This document shows positions 8,686 through 18,210 of a stretch of DNA of 64,000 nucleotides, one piece after another. The notes under the pieces are model-generated. The model saw only the letters and a program-made list of their open reading frames with translations. It did not search any database and was not told the DNA's origin. This DNA is from an uncultured Alphaproteobacteria bacterium (GTDB lineage Bacteria; Pseudomonadota; Alphaproteobacteria; HIMB59): the NCBI GenBank assembly GCA_902610175.1, contig CACLUR010000001.1, positions 310,001-374,000 on the forward strand, read 5' to 3'. Made by a program: the position numbers and the translations under genes. The stretch's first letter is position 1. Each line of letters begins with the position of its first letter.

Positions 8686-9821
8686 AAACAATTAGATTAT
8701 CATCACTTTTCTCACAATTATTATTGCTAATTTTTGTTATTGCATGGATAGCTCCAACTTTTGGACTATTTATTAGTTCTCTAAGGGATAAAGATGTTCT
8801 TGCAATTAGTGGATGGTGGACTTCTTTTACTACGACAGAAGTGAATGAAATATATCGAACTGAAGGAAAAGATGCTCAAGTTAAAGAGGGAGACTACTAT
8901 TTTATTAAAAGTAATTTATTTGGAGAAGAGAAAGGAAAAGAAATATTTCGATTTGGTGTTACATCAAAAAATATTGATGAATATCAAGTAGGTGAGTCTG
9001 CATTATTTAAAGATGGAACAGAAATTACAGTATTGGAAAATGGTGACTATATATGGAAATCACAAAAAGAATTTAAAAAGAAGAAAGGTAAAAGGGTATT
9101 TATATCAGCTAAAAGCCCTCCAAGTTTTACTTTAGATAATTATAAAGAGGTTTTATTTAAAGAGGGTTTAGGACAAGCTTTTCTTAACACTTTTGCCGTT
9201 GCGCTACCATCAACCTTGATACCATTAATTATTTGTTCTTTTTTTGCCTATGCCCTTACTTGGATGAAGTTTTATGGTCGTGATATTTTACTAGCAACAA
9301 TAATCGCATCTCTTGTTGTTCCACTACAGATGTCATTAATACCTATTCTTACTATTTATAATGACTTTGGTGCTTTATTTGGAGTTGCTGCAAAATCATA
9401 TCCTGGTATTTGGATGGCTCACACAGGCTTTGGTTTAGCATCTACTACATTTTTATTATGGAATTTTTTAAAGTCTCTTCCACAAGAAATGATGGAAGCA
9501 GCAAAAGTCGACGGTGCGACTCATTATGATACCTTTATTAAGATTGTTGTACCTTTATCTATTCCTGCTTTTGCATCTATTTTTATTCTTCAATTTTTAT
9601 GGGTTTGGAATGATCTACTAGTTGGTTTAGTATTTTTAGATAAACATCCTAGTGAAATTATTTTAACTGCAAAATTGAAAGAATTACTTGGTTCTAGAGG
9701 AGAGAATTGGGAAATACTCACAACAGGTGCATTTGTTTCAATGACAGTGCCTTTATTTATTTTCTTTTCTCTTCAAAGATACTTTATAAGAGGATTGGTG
9801 GCAGGATCTATCAAAGGATGA
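8682..9821 (+). CDS. aglG: ABC transporter permease, alpha-glucoside type (MalG-like)
   Basis: A 379-residue permease, longer than a typical MalG-type subunit (about 280). An insertion of roughly 100 mostly polar residues (about 45-150, rich in Lys and Glu) lies between the first and second membrane helices; AglG proteins characteristically carry such a periplasmic domain. The EAA loop EMMEAAKVDGATHYDTFIKIVVP is intact. The ATG overlaps the aglF stop, and its own stop overlaps the next start (ATGA), so the whole unit is translationally coupled. Confidence 0.86.
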   Translation: MKTIRLSSLFSQLLLLIFVIAWIAPTFGLFISSLRDKDVLAISGWWTSFTTTEVNEIYRTEGKDAQVKEGDYYFIKSNLFGEEKGKEIFRFGVTSKNIDEYQVGESALFKDGTEITVLENGDYIWKSQKEFKKKKGKRVFISAKSPPSFTLDNYKEVLFKEGLGQAFLNTFAVALPSTLIPLIICSFFAYALTWMKFYGRDILLATIIASLVVPLQMSLIPILTIYNDFGALFGVAAKSYPGIWMAHTGFGLASTTFLLWNFLKSLPQEMMEAAKVDGATHYDTFIKIVVPLSIPAFASIFILQFLWVWNDLLVGLVFLDKHPSEIILTAKLKELLGSRGENWEILTTGAFVSMTVPLFIFFSLQRYFIRGLVAGSIKG

Positions 9822-11134
9822 GTAATAGAATAGTAATTATTGGTGCAGGAAGTACAAACTTTGGTCTGGGTATTGTTGGTGATTTTTTTAAATCCAAAAT
9901 TTTATCCGGCTCAACTTTAGTACTTCATGATATCAATCCAGAAACGCTTAAAAATACCTATGAAATTGCACTCTCTTACAAAGAAAAACTTGGTGTAGAC
10001 TTTAATATTGAGTCAACAACTTCACGATCTGATGCACTAAAAAAGGCTGATTTTTGTTTAATATCAATTGAAGTCGGTAATAGATTTGAACTGTGGGAAC
10101 AAGATTGGAAAGTGCCACTGCAATACGGCATCAAGCAAGTTTATGGAGAAAATGGAGGCGCTGGTGGATTATTTCATGCAATGCGTCAAGTTCCAGCAAT
10201 AATCAAAATATGTGAAGATATTGAAAAAATTTGCCCTGAGGCCTTTGTGTTTAGTTACTCAAATCCTATGCAAAGAATTTGCCATGCATTAAATACTCGT
10301 TTCCCAAATTTGAGAATTACTGGGTTGTGTCATGAGATTGCTTCAATGACTCGCCAGCTCCCTACACTAATGGAAACTGATTTAGATAATATTGAATTTG
10401 AAGCTGGAGGTTTAAATCATCTGAGCATTTTACTAAGTGCCAAATATAAAGACTCTGGTAAAGATGGATATCCTTCTATTAATAAAAACTTTGATAATTA
10501 TTATTCTGATTTGGTTAATGATCATGAAGGGTTTTTTTCAAATGCTGGTGCTGAGAGAGGTTTATTTTTTGAATTATTTAAAAGATATGGTTACCTCCCA
10601 ATTACAACAGATAGTCATTTAGGAGAATATATACCTTGGGCCTATAGCGTAGTAGATCATGATGGAATTTTAGACTTTTATGATAAATATAAAAAAAGGT
10701 GTTTGGCTTTTTTTTCTGATGACGGTTATGAAAAATTTTTTGATATGAGCCATCCTGAACCTCACGAAAGAGCTATACCTATTATCGAGAGTATTGTTGA
10801 AGACTTAAATATGCTTGAGCATGCTGTAAATATAAGAAACGATAATTTTATTGATTGTCTTCCAAATGATATTGTAGTCGAAGTACCAGCAATAATTAAT
10901 AAAACTGGCATACACGGAATTAAATTAGAAAACTATCCCAACTCTTTTGGCTCTCTTCTTAATTCACAAGTTGGCACGATACAATTAACAACAAAGGCTA
11001 TATTAAATGAGTCAAAACAAACAGCTATTCATGCTCTTTTAGCTGATCCGCTCGTTGAAAATCCAAACTCAGCTAGTTCTCTAGTAGATACAATGATAGA
11101 ATTTCAAAAAGATTATTTAGGATACTTGAAATAA
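9818..11134 (+). CDS. Glycoside hydrolase family 4 (NAD- and metal-dependent alpha-glycosidase)
   Basis: A 438-residue GH4 enzyme. The start chosen is the ATG in the ATGA overlap with aglG; a longer reading from 9707 would run back through the permease gene. The N-terminal Rossmann motif is IVIIGAGSTNFG, and YGENGGAGG, SYSNPMQRI, GLCHEI and GGLNHL follow. In GH4 the Cys-His pair binds Mn2+ and hydrolysis runs by oxidation at C3 with NAD+. Unlike the second GH4 enzyme here (CHSVQGT, MelA type), this one has CHEI. The substrate is therefore uncertain: an alpha-glucoside by context, but alpha-uronides are possible. Confidence 0.83.
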   Translation: MSNRIVIIGAGSTNFGLGIVGDFFKSKILSGSTLVLHDINPETLKNTYEIALSYKEKLGVDFNIESTTSRSDALKKADFCLISIEVGNRFELWEQDWKVPLQYGIKQVYGENGGAGGLFHAMRQVPAIIKICEDIEKICPEAFVFSYSNPMQRICHALNTRFPNLRITGLCHEIASMTRQLPTLMETDLDNIEFEAGGLNHLSILLSAKYKDSGKDGYPSINKNFDNYYSDLVNDHEGFFSNAGAERGLFFELFKRYGYLPITTDSHLGEYIPWAYSVVDHDGILDFYDKYKKRCLAFFSDDGYEKFFDMSHPEPHERAIPIIESIVEDLNMLEHAVNIRNDNFIDCLPNDIVVEVPAIINKTGIHGIKLENYPNSFGSLLNSQVGTIQLTTKAILNESKQTAIHALLADPLVENPNSASSLVDTMIEFQKDYLGYLK

Positions 11135-11139
11135 CATAA

Positions 11140-12468
11140 TTGGATAATTTCTCTTTTTTAAAGGATTTTCCCTCTAGTTTTATCTTTGGCACTGCAACTT
11201 CATCTTATCAAATTGAGGGAAATCAATATGGTGGTTGTGGCAAATCTATATGGGATGATTTTGCTAAAAGAAAATTAAATGGGATAGATGGCTTAAATGC
11301 TTGTAATCATTATGAATATTTTGAAGAAGATATAAAACTAATTAAAGATCTTGGGTTTAGGGCTTATCGATTTTCATTTTCATGGCCAAGAATATATCCT
11401 GAAAACAATCGAGAATTAAACAATGAAGGTGTTGATTTTTATCATAGACTGTTAGATAAAATTTTAGAAAATGGCTTAGAGCCTTTTCCTACACTTTACC
11501 ATTGGGATTTGCCAATTCGTTTTTCACACATTGAGGGTTGGGAAAACAGAGATACTTGTAAGCATTTTGCTGATTTTTCTTATTTTATATCAAAACAATA
11601 TGGTGACTTATTTAAAAAGATTGCAACCATTAACGAGCCTTGGTGTGTTTCATGGCTTAGCCATTATTTAGGTGAACATGCACCAGGTAAAAAAAATATT
11701 AAATCTGCTACAACGACTATGCACAATATTTTGTTAGCACATGGTTGGTCTGTTGAGGCTTTAAGAGTGAATAAGTCTCATGAAATAGGGATTGTATTAA
11801 ACAACCAGTATGCAGAACCCTTAGATCAACAGGATGAAAATATAAATGCAACAAAATTATTTGATAGTATTCACAATAGATGGTTTTCTGATGCTATTTT
11901 TAAAGGAAAATATCCTAAGTTAGCCTTAAGTGTTTTGGAGAAGCACTTACCCGAAAACTATGAAAGTGATTTAAAAAAAATATCTTGTGGCCTTAATTGG
12001 ATCGGTTTGAATTACTACACAAGATCGATTATAAAATTTGAAAAGTCTGAAGATAATATTAATTATAAAACACTTAGAGGATCTCTAAAAAAAACTGACA
12101 TGGACTGGGAATTTTTTCCTAAAGGATTGAGTTATTTTATAAAAAGAATAAACAATGAATATGATAATAAAATTCCAATATATATTACTGAAAATGGAAT
12201 GGCTAATAATGATAAATTGGACTCAAATGGAGAGGTTAATGACTCAGATAGAATAGAATTTTTTAATTTGCATTTGAGGGAAATTTTAAATTGTATAAAT
12301 GATGGATTACCTGTTATGGGATATTTTGCTTGGTCTCTACTTGACAATTACGAGTGGGCTTTTGGCTATTCAAAAAGATTTGGTTTAGTCTATGTAGATT
12401 TTGATAGTTATAAAAGAGTTCCAAAAAAATCCTATTACGAATTTTCAAAAAACTTGTTTCAAGTTTAA
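11140..12468 (+). CDS. bglA: Beta-glucosidase, glycoside hydrolase family 1
   Basis: A 442-residue cytoplasmic GH1 beta-glucosidase without signal peptide, starting at a TTG five bases after the GH4 stop. The N-terminal FIFGTATSSYQIEG matches the family. The catalytic acid/base is Glu166 (TINEPW) and the nucleophile Glu351 (YITENGMA). The sugar-binding HWDLP and the C-terminal SLLDNYEW-x4-SKRFGL-x2-VD are present. With the GH4 and GH42 enzymes it gives this operon both alpha- and beta-glycosidase activity, suggesting that the importer handles several short glycosides. Beta-galactosidase side activity is common in the family. Confidence 0.9.
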   Translation: MDNFSFLKDFPSSFIFGTATSSYQIEGNQYGGCGKSIWDDFAKRKLNGIDGLNACNHYEYFEEDIKLIKDLGFRAYRFSFSWPRIYPENNRELNNEGVDFYHRLLDKILENGLEPFPTLYHWDLPIRFSHIEGWENRDTCKHFADFSYFISKQYGDLFKKIATINEPWCVSWLSHYLGEHAPGKKNIKSATTTMHNILLAHGWSVEALRVNKSHEIGIVLNNQYAEPLDQQDENINATKLFDSIHNRWFSDAIFKGKYPKLALSVLEKHLPENYESDLKKISCGLNWIGLNYYTRSIIKFEKSEDNINYKTLRGSLKKTDMDWEFFPKGLSYFIKRINNEYDNKIPIYITENGMANNDKLDSNGEVNDSDRIEFFNLHLREILNCINDGLPVMGYFAWSLLDNYEWAFGYSKRFGLVYVDFDSYKRVPKKSYYEFSKNLFQV

Positions 12469-12487
12469 TGACTAAACCTATAGTCAT
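12468..12487 (+). terminator. Weak hairpin between GH1 and ATPase genes
   Basis: ATGACTA-AACCTA-TAGTCAT: 7-base arms beginning at the GH1 stop codon, followed by TGTTTTATATT. The stem is AT-rich, so it would at most attenuate transcription into the ATPase gene, which begins 44 bases later. Confidence 0.35.
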
Positions 12488-12531
12488 TGTTTTATATTAA
12501 TGCAAAAAAATGCTAAAGTTTTCAACGTATA

Positions 12532-13563
12532 ATGGCTAATGTAACTCTTAAAAATATAAGAAAAAACTATGATAAAACTGAGGTAATTCATGGTGTAGAT
12601 CTTGATATAAACTCTGGGGAATTCATAGTTTTTGTTGGACCATCAGGTTGTGGGAAGTCCACACTCCTTAGAATGATAGCCGGCCTAGAGGATATTACAG
12701 AGGGTGAAATATCAATAGGCGGAGAGATTGTAAATAAAATCATCGCAGCAGAAAGAGGTGTTGCGATGGTTTTTCAATCTTATGCACTGTACCCTCACAT
12801 GACAGTTTTTGATAATATGGCCTTTGCTCTTAAACAGGCTAAAACTCCGGTCGATGAAATACAAAGAAGAGTTAAAGAGGCAGCAAAAATTTTACAAATT
12901 GAAAATTTATTTGAAAGACTTCCAAAGCAACTATCAGGTGGGCAGAGACAGCGTGTGGCAATTGGTAGAGCAATTGTAAGAGACCCAAAAGTTTTTTTAT
13001 TTGATGAGCCTTTATCTAATTTAGATGCAGCACTTCGAGTTCAAACAAGAATTGAAATAGCTAAACTTCATAATCAGTTAACTGCTACGATGATATATGT
13101 TACTCATGATCAAGTTGAAGCAATGACTCTTGCAGATAGAATTGTTGTTATTAATCAGGGTATCATTGAACAAGTTGGAACGCCAGTCGAACTTTATAAT
13201 TCTCCAACAAACCAATTCGTAGCTGAATTTATTGGCTCCCCTAAAATGAATATGATTAATTTACAAGATATACGAAGTCTAAATTTAAAAAATCTTAATG
13301 TTCCAAGTGAAGCTAGCAAAATAGGAATAAGACCTGAACACATTAGTTTAGCAAATAATGACTCTCATAAACTTAGAGGTACTGTCAGACATATAGAAAA
13401 TTTAGGTGAACACTTATTGTGTTATGTCAATCTTGAAATGAATAGTGAGATCACAGCTAAACTTGACGTAAATAGTGATATCAGAGTTAATGAAATGATT
13501 AATTTAAATTGGCATCAAGATCATCAACACTTTTTTGACTCTATGGGTTTTTCGATAAATTAA
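12532..13563 (+). CDS. aglK: Sugar ABC transporter ATPase (MalK/UgpC/AglK type)
   Basis: A 343-residue ATPase. Walker A is [10 protein letters not shown], the Q-loop lies in [11 protein letters not shown], the signature is [14 protein letters not shown], Walker B is [12 protein letters not shown] and the switch His lies in YVTHDQVEA. The C-terminal third is the regulatory TOBE/OB region of carbohydrate-importer ATPases. It energises the AglF/AglG permease pair. It may also serve the galactoside permeases at 23514-25282, which lack an ATPase; ATPases of this group are known to be shared. Confidence 0.9.
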   Translation: MANVTLKNIRKNYDKTEVIHGVDLDINSGEFIVFVGPSGCGKSTLLRMIAGLEDITEGEISIGGEIVNKIIAAERGVAMVFQSYALYPHMTVFDNMAFALKQAKTPVDEIQRRVKEAAKILQIENLFERLPKQLSGGQRQRVAIGRAIVRDPKVFLFDEPLSNLDAALRVQTRIEIAKLHNQLTATMIYVTHDQVEAMTLADRIVVINQGIIEQVGTPVELYNSPTNQFVAEFIGSPKMNMINLQDIRSLNLKNLNVPSEASKIGIRPEHISLANNDSHKLRGTVRHIENLGEHLLCYVNLEMNSEITAKLDVNSDIRVNEMINLNWHQDHQHFFDSMGFSIN

Positions 13564-13565
13564 TA

Positions 13566-15515
13566 ATGTCTGATAATCCTGAACTAGGGGTATGTTATTA
13601 TCCAGAACATTGGTCAGAGGATTTGTGGATAACTGATGCAAAAAATATACAAAAAAATGGTATTAAATGGGTTCGAATAGCTGAATTTGCTTGGTCTCGT
13701 ATAGAGCCTAACCCTGGAGATTTCAATTGGAATTGGCTGGATAAAATTGTGGATATCTTGGGTAATAACAATCTCAAGATTATAATGTGCACACCCACTG
13801 CAACTCCTCCAAAGTGGTTAGTAGACCAAATGCCCGATATGGTTGCACTTGATGAAAATGGTCAAGCTAGGAAATTTGGATCGAGAAGGCATTATTCTTT
13901 TTCACATAAAGGCTATCAAAAAGAAAGTCAGCGGATCACTCAAGCAGTGGCAGAGAGATATGGTCAAAATAAATATGTACAAGCGTGGCAAACAGACAAT
14001 GAGTATGGTTGTCATGAAACAACTTACTCTTGGTGTAAATCTTCTTTAACTGAATTTAGAGTATGGCTTAAAAAAAAATATAAAAATATTGATGACCTTA
14101 ATAAGTCTTGGGGTAATGTTTTTTGGTCTATGGAATATCGTTCATTTGATGAAATTGATCTTCCCAATCTTACTGTTACAGAGGCAAATCCATCACATAA
14201 TTTTGATTTTCGAAAATTTTGTTCTGAGCAAGTTAAAAATTTTAATTCTCAACAAGTAAAAATATTAAATAAATATTCTCCAGGACGACCTGTAAGTCAT
14301 AATTATATGGGGCACTTTGTAGAATTTGATCATAGAGAGGTATCTAAAGATTTAGATATTACCGCTTGGAATAGTTATCCTTTAGGTAATCTTCAAAATA
14401 TGCAAATTATTGCTAGAAAAGATAAAAAACTTATCAATGATTGTTACAATATTGGTGATCCTGATTTTCAATCATACCATCATGATCTTTATCGAGGAAT
14501 GGGTCGGTTATGGATAATGGAACAACAACCAGGGCCAGTAAATTGGGCCAGATATAATCCTGTTCCCATACCTGGTGCAGTTAGAATGTGGACATGGGAG
14601 GCATTTGCTCATAATGCGGAAGTTGTAAGCTATTTTAGATGGAGACAAGCACCCTTTGCTCAAGAGCAAATGCATTCAGGTCTTATGTTAAGAGATAATT
14701 CTCCTAATATTGGTAGTCAAGAAGTAATGCAAGTAAGTAAAGAGATACAAATGATCAACTTGCCAAAAACTGAAAATTCGGAAATAGCTTTGATGCACGA
14801 TTACGAAGCTTGTTGGATGACAGAGCTGGATGGGCAAACAGCAGATTTTCACTATACGCGTTTGATGCTTGATTTTTATAAGTCAGTTAGGGTTAACGGG
14901 GGCTCACTGGACATAATTGGTAAAAATGATGATTTTAGAGGATATAAGTTAATTATTATTCCATCTTTTGTTCATTTAGATGATAAAGTTTTTCAAAAAA
15001 TTGTCTCTTCAGGAGCGAAAATATTAGCCGGCCCTCGAACAGGAATTAAAAATTCAAATTTCCAGATACCAGAAAATTTAAGTTTGGAGGGTCTAGGATA
15101 TCAAGTCACAAGAGTGGATGCATTATCATATGATCTTCCAATTAAAGTTGATTGGAAAGGTATTAAAGGTCAACTTCATGTTTGGAGAGAACAAGGGAAG
15201 AGTTCAGGAGTAGTTGAGGGCAACTCAGAGGACGGTTTTCCAGTTATGACTAGTGGAAACAAAGGAAATTATTTATGTGGATGGCCGGATGACAACTTGT
15301 TAAGTGCGATAATGAGAGAACAAATGATATCTGCAGGTTTAAAACCTATAACGCTTCCTCATTATCTTAGAGTTAGAAGAAGAGGTAATTTGTTATTTTT
15401 TACAAATTATGGAAAAGAGATTGTTGATATACCAGATTATTTTGAAGGAGATATTTTATTAGGATCAAAGAAAATGAAACAGGCAGATGTAACTATATTA
15501 GAATCTAAAAAATAA
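13566..15515 (+). CDS. Beta-galactosidase, glycoside hydrolase family 42
   Basis: A 649-residue GH42 enzyme without signal peptide. The start is family-typical (LGVCYYPEHW). The acid/base is Glu146 (QTDNEYG) and the nucleophile Glu319 (WIMEQQPG), close to the 141/312 positions of the Thermus enzyme as I recall them. Next come the trimerisation domain (MHDYEACWMT) and a short C-terminal beta domain. It should release galactose from short beta-galactosides in the cytoplasm, feeding the Leloir genes at 20-27 kb. It begins two bases after the ATPase stop and ends the operon. Confidence 0.9.
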   Translation: MSDNPELGVCYYPEHWSEDLWITDAKNIQKNGIKWVRIAEFAWSRIEPNPGDFNWNWLDKIVDILGNNNLKIIMCTPTATPPKWLVDQMPDMVALDENGQARKFGSRRHYSFSHKGYQKESQRITQAVAERYGQNKYVQAWQTDNEYGCHETTYSWCKSSLTEFRVWLKKKYKNIDDLNKSWGNVFWSMEYRSFDEIDLPNLTVTEANPSHNFDFRKFCSEQVKNFNSQQVKILNKYSPGRPVSHNYMGHFVEFDHREVSKDLDITAWNSYPLGNLQNMQIIARKDKKLINDCYNIGDPDFQSYHHDLYRGMGRLWIMEQQPGPVNWARYNPVPIPGAVRMWTWEAFAHNAEVVSYFRWRQAPFAQEQMHSGLMLRDNSPNIGSQEVMQVSKEIQMINLPKTENSEIALMHDYEACWMTELDGQTADFHYTRLMLDFYKSVRVNGGSLDIIGKNDDFRGYKLIIIPSFVHLDDKVFQKIVSSGAKILAGPRTGIKNSNFQIPENLSLEGLGYQVTRVDALSYDLPIKVDWKGIKGQLHVWREQGKSSGVVEGNSEDGFPVMTSGNKGNYLCGWPDDNLLSAIMREQMISAGLKPITLPHYLRVRRRGNLLFFTNYGKEIVDIPDYFEGDILLGSKKMKQADVTILESKK

Positions 15516-15518
15516 TAA

Positions 15519-16250
15519 TTACCTAATACTTCTTCCACCATCTACTGGTAAGGTTAGACCAGTCATAAAAGATGCGGCTTCGCTAGCTAAAAAATAAATA
15601 ACACTTGCAACCTCTTTTGGTTTTCCTATTCTTCCGATAGGATGATTTTCTTGCATTCTTTTTTCGTATTCTTTTAAAGTTAAATCTTTTTTAAAAGAAG
15701 CAAGCATTGGGGTATCTATCGCTCCTGGCGCAACTGCATTAACTCTTATATTATGTTTTGTCAAATCAAGAGCTAAAGATGCTGTAAAAGATACCAATGC
15801 ACTTTTTGATGTTGCATATGCCAACATATTCTTTGCTCCTCTAATGCTGTTAATTGAAGCTAAATTTACAATTGATGATTGCTTACACTTTTTGAGCAAT
15901 GGTAAAGCATATTTGCATGCTAAAAATGTACCAGTCACATTATTATTAAAGTGGTATGTCCATTCATTTAAAGGTGTTGTCTCTAAATTTCCGCTTAATC
16001 TGACACCTGCACTATTCACAAGCACATCAATTTTTTTATATTTTTTCTTTATAATTGAGGTTAAATTTTTCCAATCTGAGTTATTGGTTATATCTATTTG
16101 ATGATATTCAATTTTTTTACTTATGATATTTGGCTTTTTTAAGCATGTCCCAATAACTTTATATCCATTATTATGGAATAATTTACATGTACTTTTTCCA
16201 ATCCCTGACTCAGCACCAGTAATGAGAACAATTTTCCTCCTTGAATTCAA
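15519..16250 (-). CDS. Short-chain dehydrogenase/reductase
   Basis: A 243-residue classical SDR. The cofactor loop is TGAESGIG, NSAG follows, the catalytic set is Ser (NLAS), Tyr and Lys (AYATSK), and the end is SFMTGLTLPVDGG. It lies two bases downstream of the IolD-like gene, so both are one transcript, and it may oxidise a polyol or sugar acid linked to that enzyme. The start taken is a TTG at 16250. A perfect AGGAGG occurs inside codons 4-5 instead of before it, so the true start is slightly uncertain. The substrate is unknown. Confidence 0.85.
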   Translation of the reverse strand: MNSRRKIVLITGAESGIGKSTCKLFHNNGYKVIGTCLKKPNIISKKIEYHQIDITNNSDWKNLTSIIKKKYKKIDVLVNSAGVRLSGNLETTPLNEWTYHFNNNVTGTFLACKYALPLLKKCKQSSIVNLASINSIRGAKNMLAYATSKSALVSFTASLALDLTKHNIRVNAVAPGAIDTPMLASFKKDLTLKEYEKRMQENHPIGRIGKPKEVASVIYFLASEAASFMTGLTLPVDGGRSIR

Positions 16251-16252
16251 AA

Positions 16253-18097
16253 TTAAACGCCTTTACGCTGTTTACTCTTACCTATTTTGAAATCGTCTAG
16301 GGCTTTTTGATTATCATCTGTTATTGGATCTTGAAGTGTTGGGCTTTCCCAAAAAGCAGTTCCCTCTAACCATTCGTAGCCATGAGTTTTTATAGCAATA
16401 ACATAAGTTTTATCTGAGTCTTTGGCTCTTTTAAAAGCGGCCTCTAACTCTGAAGTTGAACTAACTGTCTCAGCATTTGCTCCCATACTTTTGGCGTGAT
16501 TTTCAAAATCTACAAATTGGAGATTGGTCGCTCTTGCAGCACGAAGATTACAAATATACTCCTTACCTCCTTTCGCAAGTTGAAGTCTATTGATAACCAT
16601 ATGTCCACCGTTATCACATACAATGATAATTAGTTTCTGATTGTAAAGAACTGAGCTATAAATATCACTATTATTTAGTAAGTAAGATCCGTCGCCAACA
16701 AAGACAACTACATCCTGATCGGGTTTAGCCATTTTAATTCCAAGTGCTCCCGATATTTCATATCCCATACAACTAAAACCCCATTCAGTTTCGAAAGTAT
16801 TAAGTTGCTTTGGCTTCCAAACTTGAACCACCTCACCAACAAGCCCTCCTGCAGCAGTAACAACAATGTCACTTGGATCTGAATTTCGATAAACTGCTCC
16901 CACTGCATGGGCATAGGAGGGTTCTTCTTGATTTGTAGGACCACTTTGTTTTTCAACATAAGCATCCCATTCATCTCTTTCTTTAATTGCTCTTTGGTAC
17001 CAAGTGTTAGGAGCCCTCCAGTCGCCAAGAGCATCTGATATTTGTTGTAAACCAATTTTAGCGTCACTAATGACGGATGTAGCTAAATGCTTAGTGGTAT
17101 CGAAGCGAGCTGTATTTACTGAAACTAATTTAAAATTAGGATTTTCAAAATTTGCCCATGAACCGGTGGTGAAATCAGCTAATTTTGTACCTATAGCTAA
17201 AGCCAAATCAGTGTCTTTGGATAAGCTATTTGAGGAACCCTCACCCAATGCTCCTACAGCACTTATATAATAGGGGTCATCTCTAGTCATACATCCTATC
17301 CCCATTACAGTTGAAGTTACTGGGATATTGTGTTTTTTAGCAAAAATAGATAGCTCTTCCTCTGCCTCAGAATACAGAACACCCCCTCCTGAGATAATAA
17401 TTGGTTGTTTAGAATTCATTAATTTTTCAGCTGCCTGCTTAACTTGTCTTGGATCAGGGTGAACTCTTCTTACCTCATGAATTCTCTCTTCGAAAAATAT
17501 TTCAGGATAATCAAATGTCTCTCCTTGAACATCTTGTGACATAGCAATGGTAGCAGGACCACAATCAGCGGGGTCTAGCATTAGTTGGATTGCTTGTGGG
17601 AGAGATGCAAGAATTTGCTCTGGTCTTGTAATTCTATCAAAATATTTTGATACTGATTTAAAAGAGTCATTTGCTGTTTCTATGGGAGAATTAAAATTCT
17701 CAACTTGTTGTAAAACAGGATCAGGGAAGCGACTAGCAAATGTATCTCCTGGTAAAAGCAATATTGGAAGACGATTGCTCATCGCAACAGCAGCAGCTGT
17801 AACCATATTTGTTGCACCTGGTCCTACTGATGAGGTAGCAATAAAAATTTGTTTTCTCCTCATCGCTCTGGAGTAGCCTATACCCGTTAAAGCCATACTT
17901 TGTTCATGATGTCCTCTGTAACCAGGAAGATCAGATTGAAATTCTTCCATTGCTTGACCTAAGCAAGCAACATTACCATGGCCATATATTGCAAATGCGC
18001 CAGGAAATAATGGTAGTTTTTTTCCATCAATAATCGTTTTTTGTGCAATTAAATATTTAAAAAGTGCATGAGCACAAGACAATTTAATGGTTTTCAT
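16253..18097 (-). CDS. iolD: Thiamine-diphosphate enzyme, IolD-like trihydroxycyclohexanedione hydrolase
   Basis: A 614-residue ThDP-dependent enzyme. The ATG at 18097 was chosen because GGAGGAATA precedes it; the frame is open upstream. The start (KTIKLSCAHALFKYLIAQ), FPGAFAIYGHGNVACLG, YRGHHEQSMA and TSSVGPGATNM all match IolD. The ThDP/Mg motif GDGSYLLNNSD lies near residue 490. IolD opens the ring of 3D-trihydroxycyclohexane-1,2-dione to 5-deoxyglucuronate in myo-inositol breakdown. No other iol gene (G, E, B, C) is in the window, so either they lie elsewhere or the enzyme has another substrate. Confidence 0.85.
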   Translation of the reverse strand: MKTIKLSCAHALFKYLIAQKTIIDGKKLPLFPGAFAIYGHGNVACLGQAMEEFQSDLPGYRGHHEQSMALTGIGYSRAMRRKQIFIATSSVGPGATNMVTAAAVAMSNRLPILLLPGDTFASRFPDPVLQQVENFNSPIETANDSFKSVSKYFDRITRPEQILASLPQAIQLMLDPADCGPATIAMSQDVQGETFDYPEIFFEERIHEVRRVHPDPRQVKQAAEKLMNSKQPIIISGGGVLYSEAEEELSIFAKKHNIPVTSTVMGIGCMTRDDPYYISAVGALGEGSSNSLSKDTDLALAIGTKLADFTTGSWANFENPNFKLVSVNTARFDTTKHLATSVISDAKIGLQQISDALGDWRAPNTWYQRAIKERDEWDAYVEKQSGPTNQEEPSYAHAVGAVYRNSDPSDIVVTAAGGLVGEVVQVWKPKQLNTFETEWGFSCMGYEISGALGIKMAKPDQDVVVFVGDGSYLLNNSDIYSSVLYNQKLIIIVCDNGGHMVINRLQLAKGGKEYICNLRAARATNLQFVDFENHAKSMGANAETVSSTSELEAAFKRAKDSDKTYVIAIKTHGYEWLEGTAFWESPTLQDPITDDNQKALDDFKIGKSKQRKGV

Positions 18098-18210
18098 TAT
18101 TCCTCCAAAAAAAATAACAATTTGAATATTACATGATAGAAAAGTAATTTGAATGAAAAAACCTTTTAATATTGAAACTTTTTTGAAATAACTTTTAATC
18201 AATAGATAAA

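Noticed and set aside
9707-9817. Longer reading of the first GH4 gene beginning inside aglG
   Set aside because: The extra N-terminus is the permease gene read in another frame; the ATGA overlap at 9818 gives the normal GH4 start at the Rossmann loop.
12469-12531. Possible small gene between GH1 and aglK
   Set aside because: No frame longer than a few codons with a ribosome site; the segment holds only a weak hairpin.
17004-17876. Plus-strand open frames opposite the IolD-like gene
   Set aside because: Mirror images of well-conserved codons in iolD; low-complexity translations with no motif.
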